Source: Hormiphora californensis (Eukaryota > Ctenophora > Tentaculata > Cydippida > Pleurobrachiidae). Taken from it: DNA of 64,000 nucleotides. The DNA lies in the NCBI GenBank assembly GCA_020137815.1, contig CM035357.1, forward strand, positions 841,974 to 905,973, written 5' to 3'. This document shows positions 20,211-36,785 of the stretch, in pieces. Position numbers and translations under genes: made by a program. The notes under the pieces are model-generated. The model saw only the letters and a program-made list of their open reading frames with translations, was not told the origin of the DNA and ran no database searches. Position 1 is the stretch's first letter. The number at the start of each line of letters is the position of its first letter.

Positions 20211-23200
20211 ATGTCTCTTTTGTCGCAGTTTGAGCTGGCTTGTAAGAGGGTTGAACAGTCTGACATAACCAAGTTTGCTGTTACCGACCTGGTCGAGTTG
20301 TATGGCCTCTACAAACAAGCAACGGTGAGTTATTCTAATTACATTCATAAACATTCATAAAATAGATTAAGTTAGGTACACAAAGTTTCAGCTCAGCAAA
20401 AGCTAACACTCAGAAGACAATACGTCAGCGATTTATATGTGCAGTCAAGTCACGATTAAAAGCAAAATAACTTCATGAATCGCTCATCTCTCTAAAAACA
20501 CTTGGGTCATTCCTCCAATCGAAAAGGGAGTTACTATGCTCCACACGATAACCGCGAACAGGTGGCTGATCAGGGATAGTGGATAAGTAGGATCCAAGGG
20601 ACTGCTTCAGCTCGAGAAGTGAGATAGATCCTCTCACTGCACGGGGCAAGGAGTTCCAAATCTGGGCTCCTCTTACACAGAAAGATGCATCATATGGGCC
20701 AGAGATGGTTTTGGCTGCGAGGTAATTATAACGGGGAATCACTGCCCTAATACCAAGACGGGGGTGCTCATTCTATTTAGGTGCCGGCAGGCACCTCCGA
20801 CCCGAAGAAAACAGCAAAAAACGAAAAAAAGAAAAAAAATTTTTGCCCCTGCACAAAAACCCAAAAATGCCGGCCCTATTAAGAACAAAGAAAGGTCTTT
20901 TTTTTGGGGGGGGGCAAAAAACATGTCAACGATTGTGGCCACACCGTTTGAGATATCGACTTGAAATTTTGTAGGCATGTTCTTGTAGTATTCCTTTGTG
21001 TCATGACGTTGGCGGATTTTTGAATTTTTAATTAATTAATTAATTATAGGTAATTAAAAACGGTGCAAGGGCACCGTGCCCCTGCACATTGCGTGTTATG
21101 TCCCTTGCACCGCGCCCTTGCACCAAATTCTATTTTCCGTTCTGCTTAAAATATCGACTTGAAACTTTGTAGGAATGTTCTTCAATCATAAAAGATGATG
21201 TTCGAAAAGTGGGAATAGTCAAAATTAATTAATTAGTTAGTTAGAGCCGTGCAAAAAATGGAATTTGGTGCAAGGGCAGGCAATGTGCAAGGGCAAATGG
21301 TGCAAGGGCAGCCCTTGCCACCAATTTTATGATCGAACTGTGTCCACACAGTTTAATATTTTGACACGAAACTTTCTATGCATGTTCTAGTAGCATAACT
21401 ACGAGTACTAGAAGAGCCGTATGATTAATATATCAATTAGGTAATTAATTATAGGCAAATTAATTAAATTTGCCCCTGCACAATTTGTGCAAATTTCCCC
21501 TGAACATGTGCCCTTGCACCATTTTGTTTGCCCATGCACTAAATTATATTTTCCGTTCTGCTTAAAATATCGACTTGAAACTTTCTAGGAATGTTCTTCA
21601 TGCATAAAACATATAATATAATCTACAGAAAGTGGGAATAGTCAAAATTAATTAATTAATTACTTAGAGATTAATTTTGGGGTGGCCCCTGCACAATTTT
21701 GGCAAATTTGATATTCAAACTTTGAGCCTTTGTGAAAGTAATGAAAATTATTTATTTCAGGTTATGATGAACAATAAGCTATAAAAACGCCCCTTTTTGT
21801 TACACAAGCCTGTGCTTGGTATCGAAGACACCTCACACTCTGTCGCCGGGCGACCTTCGCGTGCACACGCTGGCAAGGGGTAACTTCGTAACCAAAGCCT
21901 GTGCATTGTGCATAATGAAATGGATAAATTTTCATCCAGTTGCTGGCGATAGAACTCGATAGAGTTCGATTGATTTACCATGACAACGGAGTTGGTTACC
22001 ATACTAACCAGAGAATTCGTTGTAAAATAGTCCTTTCTTGGCAGGTGAGTAGAACTTCGCTCCTAATAAAAGGCTGCAATAAAAGGCTGCAGAAAAAGGC
22101 TGCAATAAAAGGCTGCAATAAAAGGCTGCAATAAAAGGCTGCAATAAAAGGCTGCAATAAAAGGCTGCAAGGGATCACGTATCTAACCAGACTAAAGCGG
22201 GGAATAGACCGAATCGTCCTACCCTAATAGTGTTTCGTATCACGTATCGGCTGTAGAGAGACGGAATCACCCTCCCCTAATTATAGTGATTCGTGTCACG
22301 TATCCAACTAGACCATATGCGATAGAGACCGAGATAGAGAGCGAGTACGAGTGAGAACTGAGAGAGTGAAAAATCAGAATCACGGTATGGTATCACGTAC
22401 CATGGTATCCTCTAATGAAAAGCGGTTACCAATTGACAATGAGACCTCATCGGTCCCGATACGTGATTCTCTACCGCTATGTATTCTCCATTAGTCTTTC
22501 CGTATCGATCCACGATTCAGAGGCAGTCAGTAACTACTGAGAGTGTTGGTCTAACTGTCTGGCTCCGCGACCCATCTGAGCGCACTTTGAGAATCAAATT
22601 GGGGTCTGGCGCCGCCAGACAGTGGTCTAATGAGGTAGCTACCTACCGGTACGATAGATCCATTGATTGAGCGTGTAGCACAATGACAGGTGAACCACCC
22701 AACCACTTGGTTCACCTATCATAGTATTATGTGTGATTCCGCTCTACTGAATTGTGTACATAAAGACTATTGGCGAATAACGGTAGAAAATCAGTAATCA
22801 CGTATTGGCACCGATTAGGTGAAATTATAGGTAACCGCCTTTCATTTAATCAACCAACACTCTCAGTAGTTACTGACTACCTCTACTGAATCGTTGATCG
22901 ATACGGAAAGACTAATGGAGAATACATAGCGGTAGAGAATCACGTATCGGGACCGATGAGGTCTCATTGTCAATTGGTAACCGCTTTTCATTAGAGGATA
23001 CCATGGTACGTGATACCATACCGTGATTCTGATTTTTCACTCTCTCAGTTCTCACTCGTACTCGCTCTCTATCTCGGTCTCTATCGCATTATATGGTCTA
23101 GTTGGATACGTGACACGAATCACTATAATTAGGGGAGGGTGATTCGGTCTCTCTACAGCCGATACGTGTCGATACGAAACACTATTAGGGTAGGACGATT

Positions 23201-26200
23201 CGGTCTATTCCCCGCTTTAGTCTGGTTAGATACGTGATCCCTTGCAGCCTTTTATTGCAGCCTTTTATTGCAGCCTTTTTCTGCAGCCTTTTTCTGCAGC
23301 CTTTTATTGCAGCCTTTTATTGCAGCCTTTTATTGCAGCCTTTTTCTGCAGCCTTTTATTGCAGCCTTTTATTGCAGCCTTTTATTAGGAGCGAAGTTCT
23401 ACTCACCTGCCCCTTTCTTGCTATAAACTCGGCCTTTAGATAGAAAATTGATTTTATTCTACTCGCACTAATGCAAGGGCATTTCACAGTTTGGTGCCGT
23501 TATTTTTGTCTCTATTTTTAATAGGATTTTGGGATTACGCGAAAACCAAAGAAAACGAATTTTCTGTGTTACGAACGTTTCATGGATAAACCAATCTTCA
23601 GACGATAGAAAACATATTCACTTTCGGTCATAAAACCACCACTACTCCTTTATAAAAACATCCCTATATGAACACACATCAATACAATTAAAATTCCAAA
23701 AACCCTATTATTAATTTACATTTATTAGTTTAAATTTACGTTTATGTCTACATTTTGATATTAATTCCGATCTACTATTCAACAACCCTTTCCCTTTCAA
23801 AATATAATATTTCTCTAAACTACATAAACCGCATCTCTTTTTTGTCGGGTCATAGGTGTCGGTACTGTCGATCAGTCTCCAGTCAATAGTGTGTCTGATG
23901 TCTCTGTCTTTTAGTCTCCAAACATGCTTTGACAGCTCCGTCGATTGTTTCTTGTCCTCCTTGCTGAAAGATTGCTTATGATTGTAGAAGCGCTCTTTGA
24001 AGGTGTTGCCCGCTAACCCGATGTATTTCTTTTCCCCTTCCACTGACCTCACTGTAGCTTCGTAAATAATTCCCCTCCTCAAACATTTTCCTCCCACTGG
24101 GCAATTATTTTTGACTCTGCAGTTGCACCCTCCCTCCATCTCCTCCCTAGTATCTCCATTGTTCTGGTCCTCCAGTATCCTCTTGTTCTGCCCATTTATG
24201 GAACACTCGATGTTGGGCATACAACTGTATGAAAGTTTGACTGTGTTGCGGTTTATAAGTTTACTGATAGGTGTTCCCCTGGGGAAGTGCCGGTTAATCA
24301 AACTAATGAACCTACTTCCTATCTTTGTCACCACGTTCATACTCAAGGAACGTGGTGACAAAGATAGGAAGTAGGTTCATTAGTTTGATTAACCGGCACT
24401 TCCCCAGGGGAACACCTATCAGTAAACTTATAAACCGCAACACAGTCAAACTTTCATACAGTTGTATGCCCAACATCGAGTGTTCCATAAATGGGCAGAA
24501 CAAGAGGATACTGGAGGACCAGAACAATGGAGATACTAGGGAGGAGATGGAGGGAGGGTGCAACTGCAGAGTCAAAAATAATTGCCCAGTGGGAGGAAAA
24601 TGTTTGAGGAGGGGAATTATTTACGAAGCTACAGTGAGGTCAGTGGAAGGGGAAAAGAAATACATCGGGTTAGCGGGCAACACCTTCAAAGAGCGCTTCT
24701 ACAATCATAAGCAATCTTTCAGCAAGGAGGACAAGAAACAATCGACGGAGCTGTCAAAGCATGTTTGGAGACTAAAAGACAGAGACATCAGACACACTAT
24801 TGACTGGAGACTGATCGACAGTACCGACACCTATGACCCGACAAAAAAGAGATGCGGTTTATGTAGTTTAGAGAAATATTATATTTTGAAAGGGAAAGGG
24901 TTGTTGAATAGTAGATCGGAATTAATATCAAAATGTAGACATAAACGTAAATTTAAACTAATAAATGTAAATTAATAATAGGGTTTTTGGAATTTTAATT
25001 GTATTGATGTGTGTTCATATAGGGATGTTTTTATAAAGGAGTAGTGGTGGTTTTATGACCGAAAGTGAATATGTTTTCTATCGTCTGAAGATTGGTTTAT
25101 CCATGAAACGTTCGTAACACAGAAAATTCGTTTTCTTTGGTTTTCGTGTTAATAGCTCTCTGAAAAGATTGAGCACTATATATATATAGCCATCAAGCTA
25201 ATTTTGTATTAGGATTTTGGGATTAGACTGAAAGTATGGGATCATTTGAGAAGTAGTGAAGATTTGAAAATGTTAGCAACTTGCCGGTTCGACAAACTAA
25301 ACCCATATGATTCCAACTTCGGGTCGGACGAGGGGAAGCTTGCCTTTTGCGAACATACCGTCTGTTTGGTAATTTGTTGATCTACCGTCTACCGAACCCT
25401 CATAGAGCAAATAAATGACGGTGTGAGCCACACAAGTAACTTAACAAACAAGCATTGGTGACTACCGTCTGCTAACTTTTTGATAACTAACTCCAGTGCT
25501 ACATCGGGGGGGGGGGGCAAGTTACCAACCGATAAATTCTCTCTGGGCAGGGAAGGACCTAGCCTTTTACTGTAACAGTTTCGTACTTCATTATAAATCG
25601 AAATGTATACAATTCGCTTTAAAAATCACGGGGAAGGGATTTGATAGATTTCTCATTTGTCAAAATGTGACAAAGTGTAGAGAAAGAACATGCTGAGATT
25701 TTATATGCTAATTTAATAACTGAGAATATATTATTTCATAGTTGCGGTGAGGTCATTATCTCTATGTATATCTCTTTATATATATTCCCCTCTCTAAGGC
25801 TAAGCTAACCTTCTAAGCCGGTCATGTTCTAACAGTCTTTTAGATAATTGCTAAGAGTCTTAGCGAATTTAGAATTGTTAGACTGCCAGAACATGACCGG
25901 CTCGGAAGGTTTACTACCCCTCCTTTACTCAATCACCCACCATATTACTGCTTATCAATCTCTGGATGGGTTTTTAAGAAACCATCTCAATTGTGGTGAA
26001 TTGTTGAGCAAGAAGGAAACTGGAGAGACAGAGAGGGAGTGAGAAACAGCGAGACAGAGACACTCAGAGAGATTCCCCTCAAACAACCTGTTCCCCAGCA
26101 TCCACCCAAACGTTTATTGCTTTTACCAGGTTGGTGATTGTAACACGGAGCGGCCGAAATATCCCAACTTCAAAGGAATGACTAGATGGGATTCTTGGAA

Positions 26201-26225
26201 GGGAAAAGCTGGTAAGGATGGAGTG

Positions 26226-26318
<93 letters not shown>

Positions 26319-26330
26319 ATCTCTCTCTCT

Positions 26331-26376
<46 letters not shown>

Positions 26377-26586
26377 TTCTCTCTCTCTCCTCTCTCACCA
26401 TGCCCTATACAAACATATTAATATTCTGAGAGTCACTCCTTCCCCCTCAACTCTCACAAACCTCGCTTGTACCAAAAGTGGGTATAAGCAAATGAAATCT
26501 CACATATATGTGTTCTAGGTACGGAAAAAGATTCAGCCATGGAACAGTATACCAATCTTGTGGAGACCATGTTTAAAGCGGTGTAA
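20211..26586 (+). CDS. ACBP: Acyl-CoA-binding protein
   Basis: Binds long-chain acyl-CoA esters in the cytosol and forms an intracellular acyl-CoA pool. Exons 20211-20324, 26130-26211 and 26519-26586 join in phases 0 and 1 and code for 87 residues, the classic length of the family. Helix 1 is SQFELACKRVEQ; the acyl-CoA contact motif is LVELYGLYKQAT with the conserved Tyr and Lys. Next come VGDCNTERPKYPNFKG and the helix-3 motif TRWDSWKGKAG, and the last helix is SAMEQYTNLVETMF with the conserved Tyr. Nothing is missing. The first intron is 5.8 kb, far larger than others in the window, and holds a LINE fragment, a degenerate tandem repeat, a fold-back element and a Penelope palindrome. The second intron is mostly (TC)n. 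Confidence 0.96.
20473..20742 (-). pseudogene. 3' fragment of a LINE reverse transcriptase
   Basis: On the minus strand the frame contains ASFCVRGAQIWNSLPRAVRG and then LELKQSLGSYL, the typical end of jockey/CR1-like non-LTR RT ORFs (sF..raa.iWNsLP..vr, F+..Lk..L). There is no complete RT here, so it is a truncated or dead copy in the ACBP intron. Confidence 0.8.
20930..21690 (+). repeat. Degenerate ~200-bp tandem repeat in the ACBP intron
   Basis: The core ATATCGACTTGAAACTTTGTAG followed by GAATGTTCTT recurs near 20949, 21150, 21351 (diverged) and 21567. Each copy is followed by TTAATTAATTAATT and blocks of GTGCAAGGGCA / CCCTTGCACC. No coding signal. Confidence 0.75.
22032..23419. mobile_element. 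Fold-back element 2: (AAAAGGCTGCAAT)-ended hairpin with 8-bp target duplication
   Basis: Element 22040-23411 (1372 bp). Both ends read GGCAGGTGAGTAGAACTTCG inward, followed by arrays of AAAAGGCTGCAAT or AAAAGGCTGCAGA. The arms match for about 480-500 bp. The flanks 22032-22039 and 23412-23419 are both CCTTTCTT. No transposase ORF. The small MITE at 22555 lies in the loop portion. Confidence 0.9.
22547..22630. mobile_element. 68-bp MITE with CTGTCTGG ends inside fold-back element 2
   Basis: Element 22555-22622 runs from CTGTCTGGCT to CGCCAGACAG, with flanks TGGTCTAA at 22547-22554 and 22623-22630 (8 bp, identical). It shares sequence with the pieces near 9366 and 10111 (GAGCGCACT, ATCAAATTGGGGTCTGGCGC). 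Confidence 0.8.
23711..24361 (-). CDS. GIY-YIG endonuclease domain of Penelope-like element (left arm)
   Basis: A 216-codon frame, the C-terminal endonuclease part of a Penelope-like polyprotein. A Cys cluster CNCRVKNNCPVGGKC leads into the GIY-like strand GIIYEATV, then KKYIGLAGNTFKERFYNHKQ, which has the YIG-type strand, the catalytic Arg context and the usual 'R...H..sf' helix. WRLIDSTDTYDPTKKRCGLC and EKYYIL follow. The start is an in-arm Met near the palindrome centre, so the real ORF is truncated at its 5' side and lacks RT. It is not known whether it is expressed. Confidence 0.85.
   Translation of the reverse strand: MSPRSLSMNVVTKIGSRFISLINRHFPRGTPISKLINRNTVKLSYSCMPNIECSINGQNKRILEDQNNGDTREEMEGGCNCRVKNNCPVGGKCLRRGIIYEATVRSVEGEKKYIGLAGNTFKERFYNHKQSFSKEDKKQSTELSKHVWRLKDRDIRHTIDWRLIDSTDTYDPTKKRCGLCSLEKYYILKGKGLLNSRSELISKCRHKRKFKLINVN
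24325..24975 (+). CDS. GIY-YIG endonuclease domain of Penelope-like element (right arm)
   Basis: Mirror copy of the left arm. The proteins differ only around codon 6-7, where the frame crosses the spacer (PRSYSRN versus PRSLSMN). The near identity of the arms means the palindrome is young or is kept homogeneous by gene conversion. Its Cys cluster, YIG motif and final basic tail (KCRHKRKFKLINVN) are intact. Confidence 0.85.
   Translation: MSPRSYSRNVVTKIGSRFISLINRHFPRGTPISKLINRNTVKLSYSCMPNIECSINGQNKRILEDQNNGDTREEMEGGCNCRVKNNCPVGGKCLRRGIIYEATVRSVEGEKKYIGLAGNTFKERFYNHKQSFSKEDKKQSTELSKHVWRLKDRDIRHTIDWRLIDSTDTYDPTKKRCGLCSLEKYYILKGKGLLNSRSELISKCRHKRKFKLINVN
25780..25915. repeat. Imperfect hairpin (AGCCGGTCATGTTCT arms)
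   Basis: TTCTAAGCCGGTCATGTTCT near 25811 faces AGAACATGACCGGCTCGGAA near 25888, with an inner CTAACAG / CTTAGCGAATT region pairing weakly. A short MITE-like hairpin in the ACBP intron. Confidence 0.6.
26227..26396 (+). repeat. (TC)n tract in ACBP intron 2
   Basis: About 170 bp of TC beginning 15 bases after the donor at 26212. The sense strand is pyrimidine. Confidence 0.95.
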
Positions 26587-27753
26587 CTCTTTCCTATAAG
26601 ATACCATCGTCCATCAAAGACTTTACTCGATCGCACGTTCTGTGACATTTGAAGTTTGAATGGCAATAACTCATTATGAAGATTTATGAAGTACACTGTA
26701 TGTTTATGAGATATTATTTAATAAATCCGAGAGAATGCCTGTGTAACAGTCCCTTGTACGTGATAAATGTATGTGCATGTGTAATGTCACATTTGGCACA
26801 CAGCCATCCCACTGTGCGGCACGCGCGAACACCGAACAGAAATGGTGTTGAGATCTTGGCGCGAGTAGCGCGCGCACTTAAATCATATGAGGACGCGCCC
26901 TGTTTTTAACGCTGACAAGGGCCATGAATTTCGCGCGTTACATTTAGTTTTAGTAAATGCAGCGCATTCGTAATCCAAATGTTTTAAAATTTATTTTATT
27001 TTATTTTTTCTTATTTTTTGGTGAATTTCAAATTTGAGTTTTGAAAAGCGCTGCCTTATCCCGCGCCAGCAACGTTTGCCAATGAAAAGCGCTTGGGTCT
27101 GTAAAAAAATCACATGCCAAACAGCGACTCAAAAAATTTCAAAAGCCTCCAGGAGCTTCCGTGAGACACACAATTGGCATGCACTGCAGTTCCCTAGTGT
27201 GCACGTATTTTGGCGGCACCCGTGAGGGGAACTGCAGCGTAGGCCAAGATACATGGGTCGCACCACATGATATGCATGACAGCAAGAGGCACCTCCTCTC
27301 ATACTGTGATGAATCTTATGTGTAAGTCCTGTGAGTCTCCACTCTCTTTAGGTAACTGCTGTTGTGCTATTAGCCTCGGCCTCTGTCAGAGCATTGGCCT
27401 GACCCATTCTCGCTTCTCTCTGTTCTGCACGCGGAGCGCGCGAGAACTGTGGTCAGAGCATTGGCCTGACAGCTCGGCCTAGAAGCGTATATTAATGTAC
27501 TTAATTTTTAACTATATTTTATACGTATAGTGTAAGAGCGGGAGAGTCATATATTTTCTTATATTGACTTGATATAAATTGTGAAGTTCATATTCATATT
27601 CATCTTGTGGAGTAGGGTTTACCGGAGGAAGGTAGGGCCGCTAAGATATTCAACATTTATACTGTCTCCTTCCAGCGATGTAGAAACGAACCTGACATGT
27701 TTGGCTGCCCTGGCGTATCCATGATTTCTTTTTAATCAATTTACAGATGAAAT
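26587..27753. other. Intergenic region with short GAGCATTGGCC repeats
   Basis: No exon supported. GTCAGAGCATTGGCCTGAC, itself a near-palindrome, occurs twice (about 27387 and 27451) around a TTCTCGC...GCGCGAGAA hairpin. The same motif in reverse occurs at about 51604, and a related piece at about 33958. Confidence 0.55.
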
Positions 27754-28692
27754 ATGAACAAAAATGGCTGCCAAATTACTAAGCACTCTATCCAGAGAGT
27801 TCCGTCAAGCGACCAGCGGGGCACAAAGTACGGTTCAAAATCTCGGAGTGACAGCTCGATCACAGTGAACAAAGATTTATCCTTCCTTGGCTATTTCTTC
27901 TTTACGGTGTTTCTTCTGGTGATATGGTCTATCATGCTGATTCCGTCTGCCGTGCACTTCTTCCCGCACATTGTTAGCCATGGGTGAGTGACATACTTAA
28001 ATTTTCGATTGTTTATGATGTATTTTCATTTTTGTTTGAGTGTTATATTAATCAATACCAATTTATAGGCCCCACGGTGCTCATGGAGGAATGGATCATT
28101 CGAAGATGAACATGAATAATGGCATGAACATGAATATGAACGAACAGAAGAATGGAGGAATGGATGGTGGCAAAATGAACCAGGATAATATGATGAAGGG
28201 AGGAACGGATCACTCGAAAATGAACCAAGAAAACAATCAGATGAAGAATTCTGAAACTAAAAATACTGGACAGAAAACATCAATGGACCATTCAAAAATG
28301 AAAACCAAAATGAATATGGATGATACTAAAAGCGATCCCAAACGGCCAATGCTTGGAAACATGGCCCCGTTAGAAAAACCTGCTACCAACCCCCCACTGG
28401 TTCCATACCGGCTAGTGAGACCAGAAAGAGCTGCCCCTCCCCAAATGGTCGCCAGTTTCGGGTCGAATGGGTTTTCACAGCCCTGCAAACTATACTCAGG
28501 TAGATATTTAGCTCGTATCGATGTATAATTCTTATACCTAGCCTCACTGATATACTCGATTTTAATGGACCTTATTAATCTACAGGTCAGGTTTGTTCTG
28601 GCGTTTTCTCTCAGATCTCTCCCCGAAATATCGATGAAGGGGCAAAGGAAAATTTTATCAATGAAGTCTCAAGGGAAGCTATTTTACGGTAA
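27754..28692 (+). CDS. Single-pass membrane protein with Met/His-rich, copper-binding-like tail
   Basis: Exons 27754-27983, 28069-28499 and 28586-28692 join in phases 2 and 1, giving 255 residues. One transmembrane helix (LGYFFFTVFLLVIWSIMLIP), then HGPHGAHGGMDHSKM and a low-complexity Met/Asn/Lys region in which (M/T)DHSKM recurs (GGMDHSKMN, GTDHSKMNQ, SMDHSKMKT). The C-terminal third is ordinary sequence (PLVPYRLVRPERAAPP) with a conserved-looking CKLYSGQVCSGVFSQ. Clustered MxxM and MDHSKM motifs are typical of Cu(I)-binding segments such as the CTR1 ectodomain and bacterial Cop/Pco proteins, so copper handling is my inference. A second ATG in better context (AAAAATGGCTGCC) at 27762 opens a different 34-codon frame that resembles a mitochondrial presequence (MAAKLLSTLSREFRQATSGA) and would overlap this start. 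Family unknown. Confidence 0.7.
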
Positions 28693-29352
28693 GGTTATCA
28701 AAAGCATATTTATTGACATAAGCAGTAATTTTAACATCTCCCTTTGTTGTCAGTATTTGGCTCTGTCACAAATGTTACACGCCCTTTTTGTAATAATCAG
28801 ATCGCCGGAATCCCACAACTAGTTATAAAGTTCACGTGAAGATATTAGTCTCTTGCAATTAGTGCCCTTGAGCTTCATCGGGAATTAGTAAATTGCGATT
28901 AAGTAATCATAAATAATCAGATCTGGGCTTCAGAAACAAATAGGGGGAAATCAGAAATGACTGGGGTTTGACTGGGAATTGAACTTCCGGTTCAAACCCA
29001 ATCTTTCCAACTTCTTTTTCATACAGACTTCAGTATATTTTGAGACGTCATTCATATCCTGTAATTATGAAACCATTACTATTAGCTATTTGCTTTAGTA
29101 CACTTTTGCCGTTTATGTTCCGGACTACTTCTAATATGTAAAAAATTAGGTTCAGGTATTGTCATCACTAACATTTACCGGCACACATTTTCCGCGGTGA
29201 CACCTCATATATATGTAACCCACTGTAATTTTCAAAATGGAAGTACACATGTTTAATTTTATCGAAAAGAAACAGGAAGCTAAAAACGCAGGAAAAACTT
29301 ACACTTCATTTACAACTTAATAACAAACCCACACAATCATGGCTCCCGCGTT
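28693..29352. other. Non-coding gap between convergent genes
   Basis: I see no exon, repeat array or terminal inverted repeats here. It probably contains the two 3' UTRs, since the flanking genes converge. Confidence 0.5.
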
Positions 29353-29761
29353 TTACTTGATTCGTTTATTCAATGCTTCTTCAAGCAATTTGAGAGTTTC
29401 ATTTTGGGCCTTCTCGATTTCATCCAGTCGCTGTGAGTTCTCCAGCCACATCTCCTTCACACAGTCGTCTAGAATGGAGGACTTATCGGACCCTGTACTT
29501 GATATGGCCTCCAGTAACTTCTTGCTTTCTTTCACCTGCCGGGATGGGCAACTTATAGGTTATATAATGTGCAGGTAGAATGGTAAAAAAGGGCGGCCAA
29601 CGACTGGCAGTTAAACCTCAATTTGCCGGACTCGTTTGCCGGACTCGTTGGCCCATATGGTAAATCGAGGTTTGACTAACAGAACTACAAAAACTACAAA
29701 ATACCTCTTGAAGAAGAATGCCAAGTTTTACATCAGTGATTCCTGCAGCACTATCAGACAT
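29353..29761 (-). CDS. Small coiled-coil protein, 79 residues
   Basis: Exon 1 on the minus strand is 29761-29705, starting ATG: MSDSAAGITDVKLGILLQE. It splices in phase 0 to 29535-29353: VKESKKLLEAISSTGSDKSS, then ILDDCVKEMWLENSQRLDEI and LLEEALNKRIK with a stop. Heptad-like spacing of Leu/Ile predicts a helical coiled coil for nearly the whole protein. There is no signal peptide or TM. The size and build suggest a subunit or adaptor, but I do not recognise the family. A further upstream exon cannot be excluded, but the Met start is reasonable. Confidence 0.65.
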
Positions 29762-36239
<6,478 letters not shown>

Positions 36240-36785
36240 ATTAAAAACTTTGATCTACCGAACCCTCACAGAGCATGAAATGAAATGCGGTGTGAGCCAC
36301 GCAATTTAAACTGTATAAGTAAATTGAAATTTGGTGTTGGAATCTTGTTCGAACACAGTTCTGAAAGATATGGACTTATTTATGAGATTTAACTATTATT
36401 TGATTAATTGTAGCTGTGGTCCTTTTTTAATTTGTAATTTGTTTTGTAGCAAGCTGTTTGCCATTAATTCCGTTATGGACAATTCAGATACCGTGTTTTC
36501 AAACTAATCTAAACGATCTAGTCTCATCGATTCATAAGACATGAAAGTATGAGCTTCAAGGGCTTCCCTCCCGGTCGATTCGGTGCATCGTATGTCGACT
36601 GTCGACAGCATTGCATCGTTCTACCGCTGTGAGCGGCGCTGTGCGGGTGGCTATAATATGACGGAGCACCACTGTGAGAGTTGAAAAACAATAACAGTTT
36701 TTTACGAATTGTTAAACCAAATAAAGATCATGTATATAATTCTCCACAAAACTACACAAAACTGCACAGATATATAATACACACA
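36240..36785. other. Gap between convergent receptor and minus-strand gene
   Basis: Just after the receptor stop lies one copy of the short repeat TTGATCTACCGAACCCTCA followed by CAGAGCATGAAATGAAATGC (36249-36300). The same family appears at about 25379 and 60927. Otherwise nothing recognisable. Confidence 0.55.

Larger units (their letters stand above)
23522..25225. mobile_element. Head-to-head Penelope-like retroelement palindrome with 16-bp target duplication
   Basis: Two copies of the same 3' portion point away from each other around about 24342, where a 12-base spacer separates the arms. The arms span about 23539-24336 and 24349-25146 and are nearly identical over about 800 bp. Both sides are flanked by TAGGATTTTGGGATTA (23522-23537 and 25210-25225). 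The right side has an extra 63 bp between arm end and target duplication. Inverted or partial-tandem copies of this kind are typical of Penelope-like elements. It is a 5'-truncated insertion with no RT domain in either arm. Confidence 0.88.

Noticed and set aside
24111-24575. 87-codon ORFs antisense to the GIY-YIG frames
   Set aside because: Shadow frames of the Penelope endonuclease, mirrored by the palindrome.
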